Origin: Pseudomonas sp. Seg1
GTDB lineage: Bacteria > Pseudomonadota > Gammaproteobacteria > Pseudomonadales > Pseudomonadaceae
Length of the DNA stretch: 64,000 nucleotides
Direction of reading: 5' to 3'
Assembly (NCBI RefSeq): GCF_018326005.1
Contig: NZ_AP021903.1
Coordinates: forward strand, 6,073,501 to 6,137,500
Shown: positions 19,764 to 31,273 of the stretch, piece by piece
How the letters are laid out: each line of letters begins with the position of its first letter
Position numbering within the stretch: the stretch's first letter is position 1
Translations under genes and position numbers: made by a program
Notes under the pieces: generated by a model
What the model was told of the DNA's origin: nothing
The model's database searches: none
What the model saw: the letters and a program-made list of their open reading frames with translations, nothing else

Positions 19764-21026
19764 ATGCTTGAACTTGTCGCCGCTTTTATCTGTTTGACCA
19801 CCCTCCTGACCTTCGTCAATTTCCGCTTTATCGGCCTGCCGCCGACCATCGGCGTGATGGTCACCGCACTGATGTTCTCTCTGTTGCTGCAAGGCCTGAG
19901 CCTGCTCGGCTACCCAGGCCTCGAAGAACGTGTGCAGCAACTGATCGGCCAGATCGACTTCGGCGACCTGCTGATGAACTGGATGCTGTCGTTCCTGCTG
20001 TTCGCCGGCGCCCTGCACGTCAACCTGAACGACTTGCGCAGCTACCGCTGGCCCATCGGCCTGCTGGCAACATTCGGTGTATTGATCGCGACCGCCGTGA
20101 TCGGCAGTCTCGCCTATTACATTTTTGCCTTGTTTGGCTGGCATGTGAGTTTCCTCTACTGCCTGCTGTTCGGTGCGCTGATTTCGCCGACCGACCCGAT
20201 CGCCGTGCTCGGCGTACTGCGGACCGCCAACGCCTCGAAACCGCTGAAAACCACCATCGTCGGCGAATCGCTGTTCAACGACGGCACTGCGGTTGTGGTG
20301 TTCACCGTGTTGCTGGGCATCGCCCAGCTCGGCGAAACCCCGACCATCAGCGCCACCGCCATGCTGTTCGCACATGAGGCGATTGGCGGCGTGCTGTTCG
20401 GTGGGCTGATCGGTTATCTGGTGTACCTGATGATCAAGAGCATCGAGCAGCACCAGATCGAAGTGATGCTGACCCTCGCACTGGTGATCGGCGGTTCGGC
20501 GATGGCGTCCGAACTGCACGTCTCGGCGCCGATTGCGATGGTGGTCGCCGGTCTGATCATCGGCAACCTCGGTCGCAACCTGGCGATGAACGACATGACC
20601 CGCAAATACCTCGACGGCTTCTGGGAGCTGCTCGATGACATGCTCAACGCACTGCTGTTCGCGCTGATCGGCATGGAACTGTTGCTGCTGCCATTCAACT
20701 GGGCGCACGTGGCGGCGGCCAGTTTGCTGGCGCTGGCGATTCTGCTGTCGCGCCTGCTCACCGTGGCCCCGGCCATCGTCCTGCTGCGTCGTTGGCGCAC
20801 GGTGCCGCGCGGCACCATCCGCATCCTGACCTGGGGCGGTTTGCGCGGCGGTGTCTCGGTGGCGTTGGCGCTGGCGCTGCCACTGGGTCCGGAGCGTGAT
20901 CTACTGCTGAGCATCACCTATATCGTGGTGCTGTCGTCGATCCTGCTGCAAGGTTTGACCATCGGCAAACTGGTCAAGCACGCGACTCGCAACGAGCCGG
21001 CAAGCGTGACTGAAGCCGCGCACTGA
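19764..21026 (+). CDS. Sodium:proton antiporter, CPA1/NhaP type
   Basis: The 420-residue inner-membrane protein exchanges Na+ or K+ for H+. The conserved ion-binding region LLFGALISPTDPIAVLGVLR contains the Asp expected in transport helix 5, and GESLFNDGTAVVVFTVLLG follows in the next core helix. LTWGGLRGGVSVALALALP is the later conserved helix. It has no long cytoplasmic tail. AAAGGA lies before ATG 19764, and longer in-frame starts would add an unlikely polar leader. Confidence 0.92.
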   Translation: MLELVAAFICLTTLLTFVNFRFIGLPPTIGVMVTALMFSLLLQGLSLLGYPGLEERVQQLIGQIDFGDLLMNWMLSFLLFAGALHVNLNDLRSYRWPIGLLATFGVLIATAVIGSLAYYIFALFGWHVSFLYCLLFGALISPTDPIAVLGVLRTANASKPLKTTIVGESLFNDGTAVVVFTVLLGIAQLGETPTISATAMLFAHEAIGGVLFGGLIGYLVYLMIKSIEQHQIEVMLTLALVIGGSAMASELHVSAPIAMVVAGLIIGNLGRNLAMNDMTRKYLDGFWELLDDMLNALLFALIGMELLLLPFNWAHVAAASLLALAILLSRLLTVAPAIVLLRRWRTVPRGTIRILTWGGLRGGVSVALALALPLGPERDLLLSITYIVVLSSILLQGLTIGKLVKHATRNEPASVTEAAH

Positions 21027-21056
21027 TACATCCCCTCGACCCGTCGTGGAACACCT

Positions 21057-21920
21057 TCACGACGAACTGCCGAGCAACTCGAGCAGATGCCGCATCGCCA
21101 ACGGGCGGTGCGGCGTCGAGCCACGCATCACCACCAGTTCCCGCGAATAACGCTGCCCGTCGCCCACCGGCAATACACACATCCCCTCCAGCGCCATCCC
21201 GGCCCATTGCGGCACCAGCGACACTCCCATCCCCTGCGCGACCAGCATGACGATGGTCTCCAGTGCATCCAGTTCACACAGCACGTTCGGCTCAATGGCT
21301 TGTTCATCCAGGTAGCGCTGGGCAATCTGTCCGCCCCACGAGCGTGCGTCATAACGTATGAACGGATGCTCGCGTAACAGCGTTGCCAGCGACTGCCCGG
21401 CGTGCATGGCCGGGGCGACCAGAATCAGTGGCTCAACCTTGAGCACGGCCAGTGCCAATGCCTTCGGCGGCTGGAACGGCGGCCTGACCAGGATCGCCGC
21501 GTCAAGCTCACCCGTGAGCACTTTTTCGTAAAGGCTTTTCGAGTCGCCCGGTGTGATCTTCAGCTTCAAATCCGGCGCCGACAGCGACAGTCGCTCGATC
21601 AAGGCGGGCAACACACCCGTCAGCGCGGTGGAAATGGCCCCGATCTTCACTTCTCCGGACAGACCGTCATGGTGCCAGTCGCTCTGTAAAGCCTGCGCCT
21701 GTTCGATGATTGCCCTGATCTTCGGCAGCATCAGCAGGCACTGGTCGGAGGGTCGCGCCGCATGGGCGGTGCGCAGCAATAACGTGCAGCCCAACTCGCG
21801 CTCGAGCGCTTGCACACGCTGACTGATAGCGGCGGCCGTGCGATTCTCGCGGCGTGCTGCTGCTGCAATCGAGCCGGTCTCGACCACGGCCACCAGGCTT
21901 TTCAGAAACCGTACATCCAT
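21057..21920 (-). CDS. LysR-family transcriptional regulator
   Basis: The 287-residue protein has an N-terminal winged helix (FLKSLVAVVETGSIAAAARR then ISQRVQALERELG) and a C-terminal two-lobed effector domain from about residue 90. It is divergent from a VOC-family gene and a dicarboxylate-type symporter, which it most likely controls. The effector is unknown. A TTCGC-N10-GCGAA dyad lies 10 bp upstream of its start. Confidence 0.9.
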   Translation of the reverse strand: MDVRFLKSLVAVVETGSIAAAARRENRTAAAISQRVQALERELGCTLLLRTAHAARPSDQCLLMLPKIRAIIEQAQALQSDWHHDGLSGEVKIGAISTALTGVLPALIERLSLSAPDLKLKITPGDSKSLYEKVLTGELDAAILVRPPFQPPKALALAVLKVEPLILVAPAMHAGQSLATLLREHPFIRYDARSWGGQIAQRYLDEQAIEPNVLCELDALETIVMLVAQGMGVSLVPQWAGMALEGMCVLPVGDGQRYSRELVVMRGSTPHRPLAMRHLLELLGSSS

Positions 21921-21930
21921 AAGTTTTCCT

Positions 21931-21950
21931 TTCGCTCAGAACAAGGCGAA
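21931..21950. promoter_or_regulatory. Possible LysR-type operator
   Basis: TTCGC (21931-21935) and GCGAA (21946-21950) form a short dyad in the 91-bp divergent region. LysR boxes have this general form, but arms of five bases occur often by chance. Confidence 0.3.
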
Positions 21951-22011
21951 GCCGTTTTGCCCCGCCGTACAGCCTGTTTACCCTGAGCGCTCCTTCACTA
22001 GGGGACATCAT

Positions 22012-22425
22012 ATGAACAGACCTTTTCACGCTGCATACCATGTTTGCGATCTGCAACAGACGCGGACTTTTTATCGAGATGTGTTGGGCTGCACTGAGGG
22101 CCGCAGTACCGAGACCTGGGTCGACTTCGATTTCTTCGGCAACCAGATCTCCCTGCACTTGGGCACACCCTTCGCCACCACCCGTACCGGGCATGTCGGT
22201 GAACATAAAGTATTAATGCCGCACATTGGCGTGGTGCTGCCGCTGGATGAATGGCTGGCACTGGCCGAGCGCTTGAACCGCCTCGGCACCGCTTTCGAGA
22301 TTCCACCCGTGATCCGCTTTGCCGGCGAACCCGGCGAGCAGCGCACGATGTTCTTTCTCGACCCAAGTGGCAACCCGATTGAGGTCAAGGGCTTCAAGGA
22401 CTTCGCCGGTCTCTTCGCACACTGA
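22012..22425 (+). CDS. VOC-family (glyoxalase/dioxygenase fold) protein
   Basis: The 137-residue protein has the paired beta-alpha-beta-beta-beta modules of the vicinal-oxygen-chelate fold. HAAYHVCDLQQTRTFYRDVL opens module 1, and MFFLDPSGNPIEVKGFKD closes module 2 with the metal-ligand Glu. Reactions in this superfamily vary widely. It is followed after 38 bp by a carboxylate symporter and is probably in one transcript with it under the divergent LysR regulator. Confidence 0.85.
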   Translation: MNRPFHAAYHVCDLQQTRTFYRDVLGCTEGRSTETWVDFDFFGNQISLHLGTPFATTRTGHVGEHKVLMPHIGVVLPLDEWLALAERLNRLGTAFEIPPVIRFAGEPGEQRTMFFLDPSGNPIEVKGFKDFAGLFAH

Positions 22426-22463
22426 GCCTCCCCCCAACAAACACAACAACAAAGGGGTACACC

Positions 22464-23753
22464 ATGACTACCAGACAACCCACCAGCCTTGTCACTCGCA
22501 TCATGCTCGGGCTGGCCGCCGGAATAATCGTCGGCATCCTTCTCAATCAGTTTCCCGAACACAAGATCTGGTTCATCGACAACCTGTTGCAGCCGGCGGG
22601 GGATCTGTTTATCAGGTTGATGAAAATGATTGTCGTACCGTTGGTCTTTGCGTGCATGGTGGTCGGCATCGCCGGGGCAGGCAGCACCAAGGCGCTCGGA
22701 CGCGTCGGGATCAAGACGCTGGTGTATTTCTTCACGATCACCAGCATCGCCATCGTCTTCGGGCTGATCGTCGGTAATGTATTCCAGCCCGGCGCGGGTG
22801 CGGACTTCAGCAGCACGCTGCAAGCACCGGTCACCGGCCTTGCCGCTGCGGGGGACACACAGAATCTGGGCCGAACGCTGGTCAACATCGTTCCGGATAA
22901 CATCGTGCTGGCCATGTCCCAAGGCAAACTGCTGTCAGTACTGTTTTTCGCCATCCTGTTCGGCTGCGCCTTATCGATGCTGCCCGAAAAGCAAAAGGCG
23001 CCACTGATCGCGGTGATGCAGGCGGTTTCGGATACCATGTTCAAGGTCACGCATCTGGTCATGCACTATTCGCCGATCGGCATCTTCGGCCTGATCGGCG
23101 TCACCGTCGCCAGCTTCGGTCTCAGTGCCTTGCTGCCGCTGGCCAAACTGATCGGTATCACTTACGTGGCAGTGCTGCTGTTCGCGCTTGGCGTGCTGGG
23201 GGTGGTAGCGCGCATGGCCGGGATCCGCTTTTTCCACCTGATTCGGGAAATTCGCAGTGAACTTCTGCTGGCTTACAGCAGCGCCGCTTCGGCCACGGTG
23301 ATGCCACAATTGATCGAGAAGATGGAGCGTTATGGTGCGCCGCGTCCTATCACCAGCATGGTCATTCCATTGGGCTACTCGTTCAACCTGGATGGCGCAT
23401 CACTGTTCGCCGGACTGGGCACGCTGTTCATCGCCCAGGCTTACGGCATCGACCTGGGTCTGGCCGATCAGGCGATGCTGGTGCTGATCATGGTGCTGAC
23501 GTCCAAAGGCGCCGCGGGTGTGCCGGGCTTCATGTTCATCATTCTGACCGCGACCCTGACCGCCGCCGGCTTGCCGGTGGAGGGCGTGGCGATTATCGCT
23601 GGCGTCTATCGACTGATGGACATGCCTGTCACAGCACTCAATGTGTTGGGCAATGCATTGGCGCCGCTGGTCATCGCTCGCTGGGAAGGACAGCTCAAGA
23701 TGCCTGAAGGTGAACCGACCGCCGAGCCGGTCAGCCCCTCATTCAAAGCTTGA
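22464..23753 (+). CDS. Dicarboxylate/amino acid:cation symporter (DAACS family)
   Basis: The 429-residue inner-membrane carrier takes up dicarboxylates or acidic amino acids with Na+ or H+. The first hairpin region reads LLAYSSAASATVMPQLIEKM, PLGYSFNLDGASLF is the metal/substrate helix, and MVLTSKGAAGVPG is the second re-entrant loop. Length and motif spacing fit GltP/DctA. The SSAASAT core differs from the usual SSEAT, so the substrate may be unusual. It follows the VOC gene. Confidence 0.92.
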   Translation: MTTRQPTSLVTRIMLGLAAGIIVGILLNQFPEHKIWFIDNLLQPAGDLFIRLMKMIVVPLVFACMVVGIAGAGSTKALGRVGIKTLVYFFTITSIAIVFGLIVGNVFQPGAGADFSSTLQAPVTGLAAAGDTQNLGRTLVNIVPDNIVLAMSQGKLLSVLFFAILFGCALSMLPEKQKAPLIAVMQAVSDTMFKVTHLVMHYSPIGIFGLIGVTVASFGLSALLPLAKLIGITYVAVLLFALGVLGVVARMAGIRFFHLIREIRSELLLAYSSAASATVMPQLIEKMERYGAPRPITSMVIPLGYSFNLDGASLFAGLGTLFIAQAYGIDLGLADQAMLVLIMVLTSKGAAGVPGFMFIILTATLTAAGLPVEGVAIIAGVYRLMDMPVTALNVLGNALAPLVIARWEGQLKMPEGEPTAEPVSPSFKA

Positions 23754-23755
23754 AA

Positions 23756-24652
23756 CTATTGAGTCTTGCTGTCGCGGTCATCTGCGCGGGGTGCGCCAGG
23801 GTCTGACTTGTCAGCCTTGGGCACGCCGCTTTCGCTGCGAATCTGCGCATGGCTGATCAGGGCGAAGATGAAACTGCCGCCGATGATATTCCCCGCCAGC
23901 GTCGGCCCGGCGAACACCATCCAGAAATCACTCCACGGCAGTTCGCCGGCAAACACCAGATACGACACTTCCGCCGAACCGACCACGATGTGGGTGAAGT
24001 CGCCCAACGCCATCAGGTAAGTGATGAGGATGATGATCCACATCTTGGCGCTTTCCATGGACGGGATCATCCAGACCATGGTGGCGATCATCCAGCCGGA
24101 GACGATGCCCTTGGCGAACATCTGGCTGGCGTGGTTTTCCATGACCTTGCGGCCTATTTCAAGGAAGGCCTGGTCGGTCCTGGTGTCGAAGATCGGCAGT
24201 TCAAGCATCACGTACGCCACCAGAATGGTGCCGCACAGGTTGCCGAACAGCACCACGCCCCACAATCGAATCAACCGGCCGAAATTGCGCAGGGTCGGTT
24301 TGGTCATCACCGGCAGTACGGCGGTAAGAGTGTTCTCGGTGAACAGTTGCTGGCGCGCGAGGATCACCGCGAGGAAACCCGCGCAGTAACCAAAACTGGC
24401 GATCACCTTGAACTCGTCACCTTCGGGCAGGCGCGAGTTGAGCAGGCCCATGCCCATCAGCGACAGGCCCATGGTCAGCCCTGCGGCCAGCGCTGACCAC
24501 CACAGTGCGGCAATACTGCGCTCCAGTTCCTGGTCGCCTTGGGTGCGGATGATCTCGTGCAGAACCGCCGCGCGGGGCGGCTGGCTTTTCTCGACTTCAT
24601 GTTTTTCATCGGTCGAGAGGTTGGGGGTCTTGCCGTCTGTCGGGGTGCTCAT
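23756..24652 (-). CDS. Formate/nitrite transporter-family protein (YfdC-like)
   Basis: The 298-residue protein has six predicted membrane helices of the FocA/NirC aquaporin-like fold, with GYCAGFLAVILARQQLFTEN and SGWMIATMVWMIPS in the expected places. It has charged cytoplasmic tails at both ends, like YfdC. True FocA motifs are only loosely kept, so the transported ion is uncertain. It ends 2 bp from the convergent symporter stop. Confidence 0.82.
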   Translation of the reverse strand: MSTPTDGKTPNLSTDEKHEVEKSQPPRAAVLHEIIRTQGDQELERSIAALWWSALAAGLTMGLSLMGMGLLNSRLPEGDEFKVIASFGYCAGFLAVILARQQLFTENTLTAVLPVMTKPTLRNFGRLIRLWGVVLFGNLCGTILVAYVMLELPIFDTRTDQAFLEIGRKVMENHASQMFAKGIVSGWMIATMVWMIPSMESAKMWIIILITYLMALGDFTHIVVGSAEVSYLVFAGELPWSDFWMVFAGPTLAGNIIGGSFIFALISHAQIRSESGVPKADKSDPGAPRADDRDSKTQ

Positions 24653-24742
24653 GGCGGGGGAACCAGTGGGGGGCTTTCAGCTACGACCCGCGCCATTCAC
24701 AGCTGTTCAGTGGTCAGACAAATATGTGCTGACTTCAAAACC

Positions 24743-24813
24743 GCCATCGCGGGCAAGCCCGCTCCCACAGGGGATTGCGCTGAACCTGTGGGAGCGTGGC
24801 TTGCCCGCGATCG
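24743..24813. repeat. REPIN (TGTGGGAGCGGGCTTGCCCG type)
   Basis: Short-loop inverted pair between the FocA-like gene and the thioesterase gene; the right copy has one inserted base. Confidence 0.82.
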
Positions 24814-24827
24814 GAGCGCCGTCGATG

Positions 24828-25235
24828 TCAGTTGCTGACCAGCTCATCTTCCTTGAACTGGTCTTTGACGTACTTGATCTCGGTCCGCCCGTGCGGAGCC
24901 GGCAGGCCGTCCTCGCCCAGATTCACAAAGACCATTTTCTCGACCGTAAGGATGCTCTTGCGGGTGATCTTGTTGCGCACTTCGCAGGTCAGGGTGATCG
25001 AGGTGCGGCCGAATTCGGTGGCGGTGATGCCCAGTTCGATGATGTCGCCCTGGCGCGAAGCGCTGACGAAGTTGATTTCGGAGATGTACTTGGTCACCAC
25101 GCGCTGATTGCCCAACTGCACGATGGCGTAGATCGCCGCTTCTTCGTCGATCCAGCGCAGCAGGCTGCCGCCGAACAAGGTGCCGTTAGGGTTCAGGTCT
25201 TCGGGTTTTACCCATTTGCGGGTGTGGAAATTCAT
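24828..25235 (-). CDS. Acyl-CoA thioesterase, hotdog fold (YciA-like)
   Basis: The 135-residue protein hydrolyses acyl-CoA esters. LNPNGTLFGGSLLRWIDEEA is the hotdog helix with its preceding loop and catalytic acid, and TKYISEINFVSASRQGDIIE follows. ATG 25235 is preferred over GTG 25241 because AGGAG lies 6 bases before it. It is divergent from ahcY. Chain-length preference is unknown. Confidence 0.88.
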   Translation of the reverse strand: MNFHTRKWVKPEDLNPNGTLFGGSLLRWIDEEAAIYAIVQLGNQRVVTKYISEINFVSASRQGDIIELGITATEFGRTSITLTCEVRNKITRKSILTVEKMVFVNLGEDGLPAPHGRTEIKYVKDQFKEDELVSN

Positions 25236-25353
25236 GTTCACTCCTGAGCGTTTGCCGAAAGATGGGCGCCATCTTGGCAGACTGATCGGTCATGCTCCAT
25301 GAGCCTTCTACTATGGTCGCTATTAGCGATCTTCATTTGGCCGACAGAAACCC

Positions 25354-26964
<1,611 letters not shown>

Positions 26965-26966
26965 GA

Positions 26967-27140
26967 CAAGAGCAGCTGCGAGCGTCTAGCTTCAAGCGGC
27001 AAGCGAGGTCAAAAGCCGAACTTGCCGTGCGAAGCCTGAGGCTCCGCCCCTATTTCAAAACAGTGTCAGGCCGCAAGCTTCAGGCACAAGAGACCGGCGC
27101 ACCTCCGCTGCTCTTGCAGCTTGAAGCTTGCAGCTTGTAG
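26967..27140. repeat. AGCTTGCAGCTTGAAGC-type repeats between ahcY and metF
   Basis: Repeated AGCTTCAAGC, GCAAGCTT and GCTTGCAGCTTG units in both directions, including AAGAGCAGC (26968) facing GCTGCTCTT (27107). A second copy of this family lies at 57961-58043. The metF ribosome-binding site begins right at its end. Confidence 0.75.
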
Positions 27141-27155
27141 CTGGAGGCTCCCTCC

Positions 27156-28001
27156 ATGTCCCAAGACCGTCGCTACAGCTTCGAGTTCTTCCCGACCAAG
27201 ACCGATGCTGGGCATGAAAAGCTGCTCAACGTTGCCCGTCAGTTGGCAACGTACAATCCCGATTTCTTCTCCTGCACCTATGGCGCTGGTGGTTCGACCC
27301 GTGATCGCACCCTCAACACCGTTCTGCAACTGGAAAGCGAAGTCAAAGTACCGGCCGCACCGCACCTGTCGTGCGTCGGCGACAGCAAGGACGACCTGCG
27401 CGGCCTGCTGAACGAGTACAAGGCTGCCGGCATCAAGCGCATCGTTGCCCTGCGTGGCGACCTGCCGTCCGGCATGGGCATGACCAGCGGTGAGCTGCGT
27501 CACGCCAATGAACTGGTTGAATTCATTCGTGAAGAAACCGGCGATCACTTCCACATCGAAGTCGCCGCTTACCCGGAGATGCATCCGCAAGCGCGCAATT
27601 ACGAAGACGATCTCGCCAACTTCGTGCGCAAGGCCCGCGCTGGCGCCGACAGCGCGATCACCCAGTATTTCTTCAACGCCGACAGCTACTTCTACTTCGT
27701 CGACCGTTTGCAGGCGCTGGGTGTGGATATTCCGGTAGTACCGGGAATCATGCCGATCACCAACTACAGCAAACTCGCGCGCTTCTCCGATGCCTGCGGT
27801 GCGGAAATTCCGCGCTGGATCCGCAAGCAACTGGAAGCCTACGGCGATGACAGCCAAAGCATTCAGCGCTTTGGTGAGCAAGTTGTCAGCGAGATGTGCG
27901 AGCGCCTGCTGCAAGGTGGCGCGCCGGGACTGCATTTCTATTCCATGAACCAGGCTGAGCCTAGCCTGGCGATCTGGAATAACCTGAAGTTACCGCGTTA
28001 A
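27156..28001 (+). CDS. metF: Methylenetetrahydrofolate reductase
   Basis: MetF reduces 5,10-methylene-THF to 5-methyl-THF with FAD, giving the methyl group for methionine synthesis. The 281 residues fit the bacterial TIM barrel. SFEFFPTKTD at the N terminus holds the catalytic Glu, and FSCTYGAGGSTRDRTLNTVL and ALRGDLPSGMG are conserved flavin/folate contacts. GGAGG lies about 10 bases before ATG 27156, at the end of a repeat. It completes the methyl cycle with metK and ahcY. Confidence 0.97.
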   Translation: MSQDRRYSFEFFPTKTDAGHEKLLNVARQLATYNPDFFSCTYGAGGSTRDRTLNTVLQLESEVKVPAAPHLSCVGDSKDDLRGLLNEYKAAGIKRIVALRGDLPSGMGMTSGELRHANELVEFIREETGDHFHIEVAAYPEMHPQARNYEDDLANFVRKARAGADSAITQYFFNADSYFYFVDRLQALGVDIPVVPGIMPITNYSKLARFSDACGAEIPRWIRKQLEAYGDDSQSIQRFGEQVVSEMCERLLQGGAPGLHFYSMNQAEPSLAIWNNLKLPR

Positions 28002-28148
28002 GCGTTAGAAGCAGGATCAAGAGATCGCAGCCTTCGGCAGCTCCTCCAAGGGTTGTCGTTGCTGCGATTTTTTGCGTTTGAATCCGCGAATTAGAGCTTG
28101 TGCGGCCACTTTCTGGCTCTTTCACGTTTCTCGTCGTAATCTCAAGCC

Positions 28149-28961
28149 ATGCCTTTGATCGCGCAGTTATTCACCGTGCTGGTTTTTGCTTGCCTGAGCT
28201 TCGCCGCTCGAGGCGAGAAGCTGCGCATTGTCACCGAACCGTGGGCGCCTTATGTCTACGAGGAGAACGGCAAAAACCTCGGGCTCGACTACGAAACCAC
28301 CGCCATCGTGTTCAAGCGCCTGGGCATTGAAGTCGAATGGCAATTCCTGCCATGGAAACGCTGCCTGTCGATGCTGGAAACCGGCCAGGCCGACGGCGCA
28401 CTGGATATCTTCCACAGCGACGAGCGCGATGCCACCCTGCTCTACCCCAGCGAACCGCTGTCGGATGTCGAGTTCGTGATGTTCTACGCCAACGATCGAC
28501 CGCACCCCTTCAGCAACCTCGAAGAACTCAAAGGCCTGACCATCGGCACCTCACCGGGTTATCTGTACAGCCCCGACTTCAGCGAATCGACACTGTTTAC
28601 CCGCGAACCGGCACCGACCCACGAAGCCAATTTCGGCAAACTGCTGCGTGGACGCATTGACCTGCTGATCACCGACCGCCGCGTCGGCCAGCATTTGCTC
28701 GATCAGTTGAATATTCGCGATCAGATCAGCGAAAACCCCACAGTCATTAGCCGTCAGAGCCAGTTTCTTGCGGTTCGGCGCAATGCCGGGATGGATTTGC
28801 TGGTGCAGCGTTTCGGTGCCGAGCTCAAGCGATTCAAGCGCGAACCAGCGTACGCCGAGCTGAGCGCACGCTATGGCGCGGCGCCCAACGTTGCCGCACC
28901 GCTGGGCAATGCCTCGGCCAACAGTAAAACCGTTGAGCAGCAGGAAAGCAGCGCGCAATGA
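28149..28961 (+). CDS. Periplasmic solute-binding protein (amino-acid ABC type, SBP_bac_3)
   Basis: The 270-residue protein has a signal peptide (LFTVLVFACLSFAARG) and the fold start LRIVTEPWAPYVYEENGKNL. YETTAIVFKRLGIEVEWQFLP and QADGALDIFHSDERD follow as in family 3 binding proteins. No permease or ATPase gene is adjacent, so it may be an orphan binding protein or a signalling receptor component. The ligand is unknown. Its Gln/Ser-rich C terminus (about 25 residues) is probably disordered. Confidence 0.85.
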   Translation: MPLIAQLFTVLVFACLSFAARGEKLRIVTEPWAPYVYEENGKNLGLDYETTAIVFKRLGIEVEWQFLPWKRCLSMLETGQADGALDIFHSDERDATLLYPSEPLSDVEFVMFYANDRPHPFSNLEELKGLTIGTSPGYLYSPDFSESTLFTREPAPTHEANFGKLLRGRIDLLITDRRVGQHLLDQLNIRDQISENPTVISRQSQFLAVRRNAGMDLLVQRFGAELKRFKREPAYAELSARYGAAPNVAAPLGNASANSKTVEQQESSAQ

Positions 28962-28967
28962 ATGCTC

Positions 28968-29182
28968 TGTTATACTCCGGCGTTCCCGCCAGGCTCACGC
29001 CCGGACGCCCGGAACCGTAACAGGCCTCTCGACCCGCTACAGCGCAGCTTTCAGCCCGCGCGAGCGCTCCTGACGTGCCTTTGGAACCGCAGCAGGACCG
29101 GACGGGATTACGTCCTCTTAAACGTGATTCGCGCCAGGCAAGACTCCCATTGGGCCAAGCCCTAACTAAAACAGGATTACTC
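28968..29182 (+). promoter_or_regulatory. Extended -10 promoter and long leader of the rhlE gene
   Basis: TGTTATACT (28968-28976) is an extended -10 element right after the upstream stop codon. A G/C-rich untranslated stretch of about 200 nt then precedes ATG 29183. It includes AGGAC/GTCCT complementary segments. Long leaders are common for cold-responsive helicase genes; a role here is inferred. Confidence 0.45.
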
Positions 29183-31066
29183 ATGTCCTTTGCTTCCCTC
29201 GGTCTCTCCGAGGCTTTAGTCCGCGCCATCGAAGATGCGGGCTATACCGAGCCTACTCCGGTGCAACAGCGGGCTATTCCCGCCGTGTTGCAAGGTCGCG
29301 ACCTGATGGTTGCGGCTCAGACAGGTACCGGTAAAACCGGCGGCTTCGCCCTTCCGATCCTGGAGCGGTTGTTCCCCAACGGTCACCCGGACAAATCCCA
29401 GCGTCACGGCCCGCGCCAACCGCGCGTCCTGGTCCTGACCCCGACCCGCGAACTCGCGGCCCAGGTACACGAGAGCTTCAAGATCTACGCCCGTGACCTG
29501 AAATTCGTCAGCGCCTGCATCTTCGGCGGCGTCGGCATGAACCCACAGGTTCAGGCCATGTCCCGTGGCGTCGACGTTCTCGTCGCCTGCCCGGGTCGTT
29601 TGCTCGACCTCTGCGGCCAAGGCAGCGTTGACCTGTCCCACGTTGAAATCCTCGTCCTCGACGAAGCTGACCGCATGCTCGACATGGGCTTCGTCCACGA
29701 CGTGAAGAAAGTCCTCGCACGTCTGCCGGCCAAGCGTCAGAACCTGCTGTTCTCGGCAACGTTCTCCAAAGACATCACCGATCTTGCCGGCAAGCTGCTG
29801 CATAACCCGGAACGCATCGAAGTGACGCCGCCGAACACCACGGTCGAGCGCATCGAACAGCGCGTGTTCCGTCTGCCGGCCAGCCACAAGCGTGCGCTGC
29901 TGGCGCACCTGATCACCGCAGGTGCTTGGGAACAGGTGCTGGTGTTCACCCGCACCAAGCACGGCGCCAATCGCCTGGCCGAGTACCTGGACAAACACGG
30001 CCTGCCGGCTGTGGCGATCCACGGTAACAAGAGCCAGAACGCTCGCACCAAAGCCCTGGCCGACTTCAAGGCTGGTGAAGTGCGCATTCTGGTCGCCACC
30101 GACATCGCTGCTCGCGGTCTGGACATCGATCAGTTGCCACACGTGGTCAACTTCGAGCTGCCAAACGTCGATGAAGATTACGTACACCGTATCGGCCGTA
30201 CTGGCCGCGCCGGTCGTTCGGGCGAGGCGATTTCGCTGGTCGCACCGGACGAAGAGAAACTGCTGAAAAGCATCGAACGCATGACCAAACAGAAGATTGC
30301 CGACGGCGATCTGATGGGCTTTGACTCCAGCACCATCGAGGCCGAGAAGCCTGAAGTGCGCGAACGTCCCGACGTGCGCAACCCGCGCAATTCCCGTGGT
30401 CCTCGCGGCGACGGCCCGAATGGCGGCGGCGGTGGCGGCGGTCGTAAAGACAAAGGCAAGGACAAGGGCAAAGAGAAACCTGCCGGCGAACGCGGCGAAC
30501 GCCCTGCCCGTCAGCAGAAGCCACGCGAAGGTACTCCGGCCCGCGAACAGCGTCCGAGCCAACCGCCACGCGCAGCAGCTGATCGTGCACCGGACGAGTT
30601 CCTCGACGACGATATCGATAACTTCGGCAACCGCGTTGACTACGTGCCCAAGCCTGCCCCTGCCGGCGGCCGTGGCCGTCGTCCAGGCGCACCGGCTCAA
30701 GGCGCAGGCGCTGGTGCCGGCGCACCACGCGGCGGTCAGCCGCAAGGTCGCCAGAACGGTCCGCGCAACAGCAACGGTTCGAGCACCGGCACCCCGCCGG
30801 GCAAACGCAGCGGCCCACGCAATGGTGCGCCGCGTGACGGTCAGTCGGGTCGTCGCGACGAATCATCCTCGTCGTCGCGCAACCGTCGTCCGGCCCGTGA
30901 CGATCAGCCACGCAGCGAACCCGCCGTGCAGAACCCGCGCAGCACCGGCCCGAAGATCATGCACAAGGAGTCGAAGGCTGATCGCTTCCCGACCCCTGAG
31001 CAGCTCGATCAACTGCCAAGCCGTCCGCGTGGCGAAAAACCAGCCTTGCTGACCCGCAATCGCTGA
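29183..31066 (+). CDS. rhlE: DEAD-box RNA helicase, RhlE family
   Basis: The 627-residue ATP-dependent RNA helicase probably acts in ribosome assembly or RNA turnover. Motifs are in order: Q motif [22 protein letters not shown], Ia [27 protein letters not shown], and [13 protein letters not shown], all within the first 380 residues. The last 220 or so residues are a disordered Arg/Gly/Pro-rich tail ([17 protein letters not shown] and similar), likely RNA-binding. ATG 29183 is chosen because it starts the conserved [16 protein letters not shown] hairpin terminator follows at 31082. Confidence 0.95.
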   Translation: MSFASLGLSEALVRAIEDAGYTEPTPVQQRAIPAVLQGRDLMVAAQTGTGKTGGFALPILERLFPNGHPDKSQRHGPRQPRVLVLTPTRELAAQVHESFKIYARDLKFVSACIFGGVGMNPQVQAMSRGVDVLVACPGRLLDLCGQGSVDLSHVEILVLDEADRMLDMGFVHDVKKVLARLPAKRQNLLFSATFSKDITDLAGKLLHNPERIEVTPPNTTVERIEQRVFRLPASHKRALLAHLITAGAWEQVLVFTRTKHGANRLAEYLDKHGLPAVAIHGNKSQNARTKALADFKAGEVRILVATDIAARGLDIDQLPHVVNFELPNVDEDYVHRIGRTGRAGRSGEAISLVAPDEEKLLKSIERMTKQKIADGDLMGFDSSTIEAEKPEVRERPDVRNPRNSRGPRGDGPNGGGGGGGRKDKGKDKGKEKPAGERGERPARQQKPREGTPAREQRPSQPPRAAADRAPDEFLDDDIDNFGNRVDYVPKPAPAGGRGRRPGAPAQGAGAGAGAPRGGQPQGRQNGPRNSNGSSTGTPPGKRSGPRNGAPRDGQSGRRDESSSSSRNRRPARDDQPRSEPAVQNPRSTGPKIMHKESKADRFPTPEQLDQLPSRPRGEKPALLTRNR

Positions 31067-31081
31067 GTTGACGCCGCATTG

Positions 31082-31118
31082 AAAAATGCCCCGCCTCGAA
31101 AGAGTCGGGGCATTTTTT
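31082..31118 (+). terminator. Intrinsic terminator of rhlE
   Basis: AAAAATGCCCCG and CGGGGCATTTTTT are inverse arms with a T run. Confidence 0.92.
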
Positions 31119-31153
31119 ATGGCGCCACAAATACCCCTGAATCACCGCATCTC

Positions 31154-31250
31154 CCCTGTGGGAGCGAGCCTGCTCGCGAAAGCGGTCATTCAGCCAACAT
31201 CATTGCTGACTGACCCGCCGCCTTCGCGAGCAGGCTCGCTCCCAAAGGGG
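31154..31250. repeat. REPIN (TGGGAGCGAGCCTGCTCGCG type)
   Basis: CTGTGGGAGCGAGCCTGCTC and the inverse GAGCAGGCTCGCTCCCAAAG lie between two terminators. Confidence 0.85.
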
Positions 31251-31273
31251 ATGTGTGTATGTGTCGCAGGCAA

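Noticed and set aside
29216..30745. 509-codon open frame on the minus strand
   Set aside because: It is the antisense of the rhlE helicase, whose motifs are complete.
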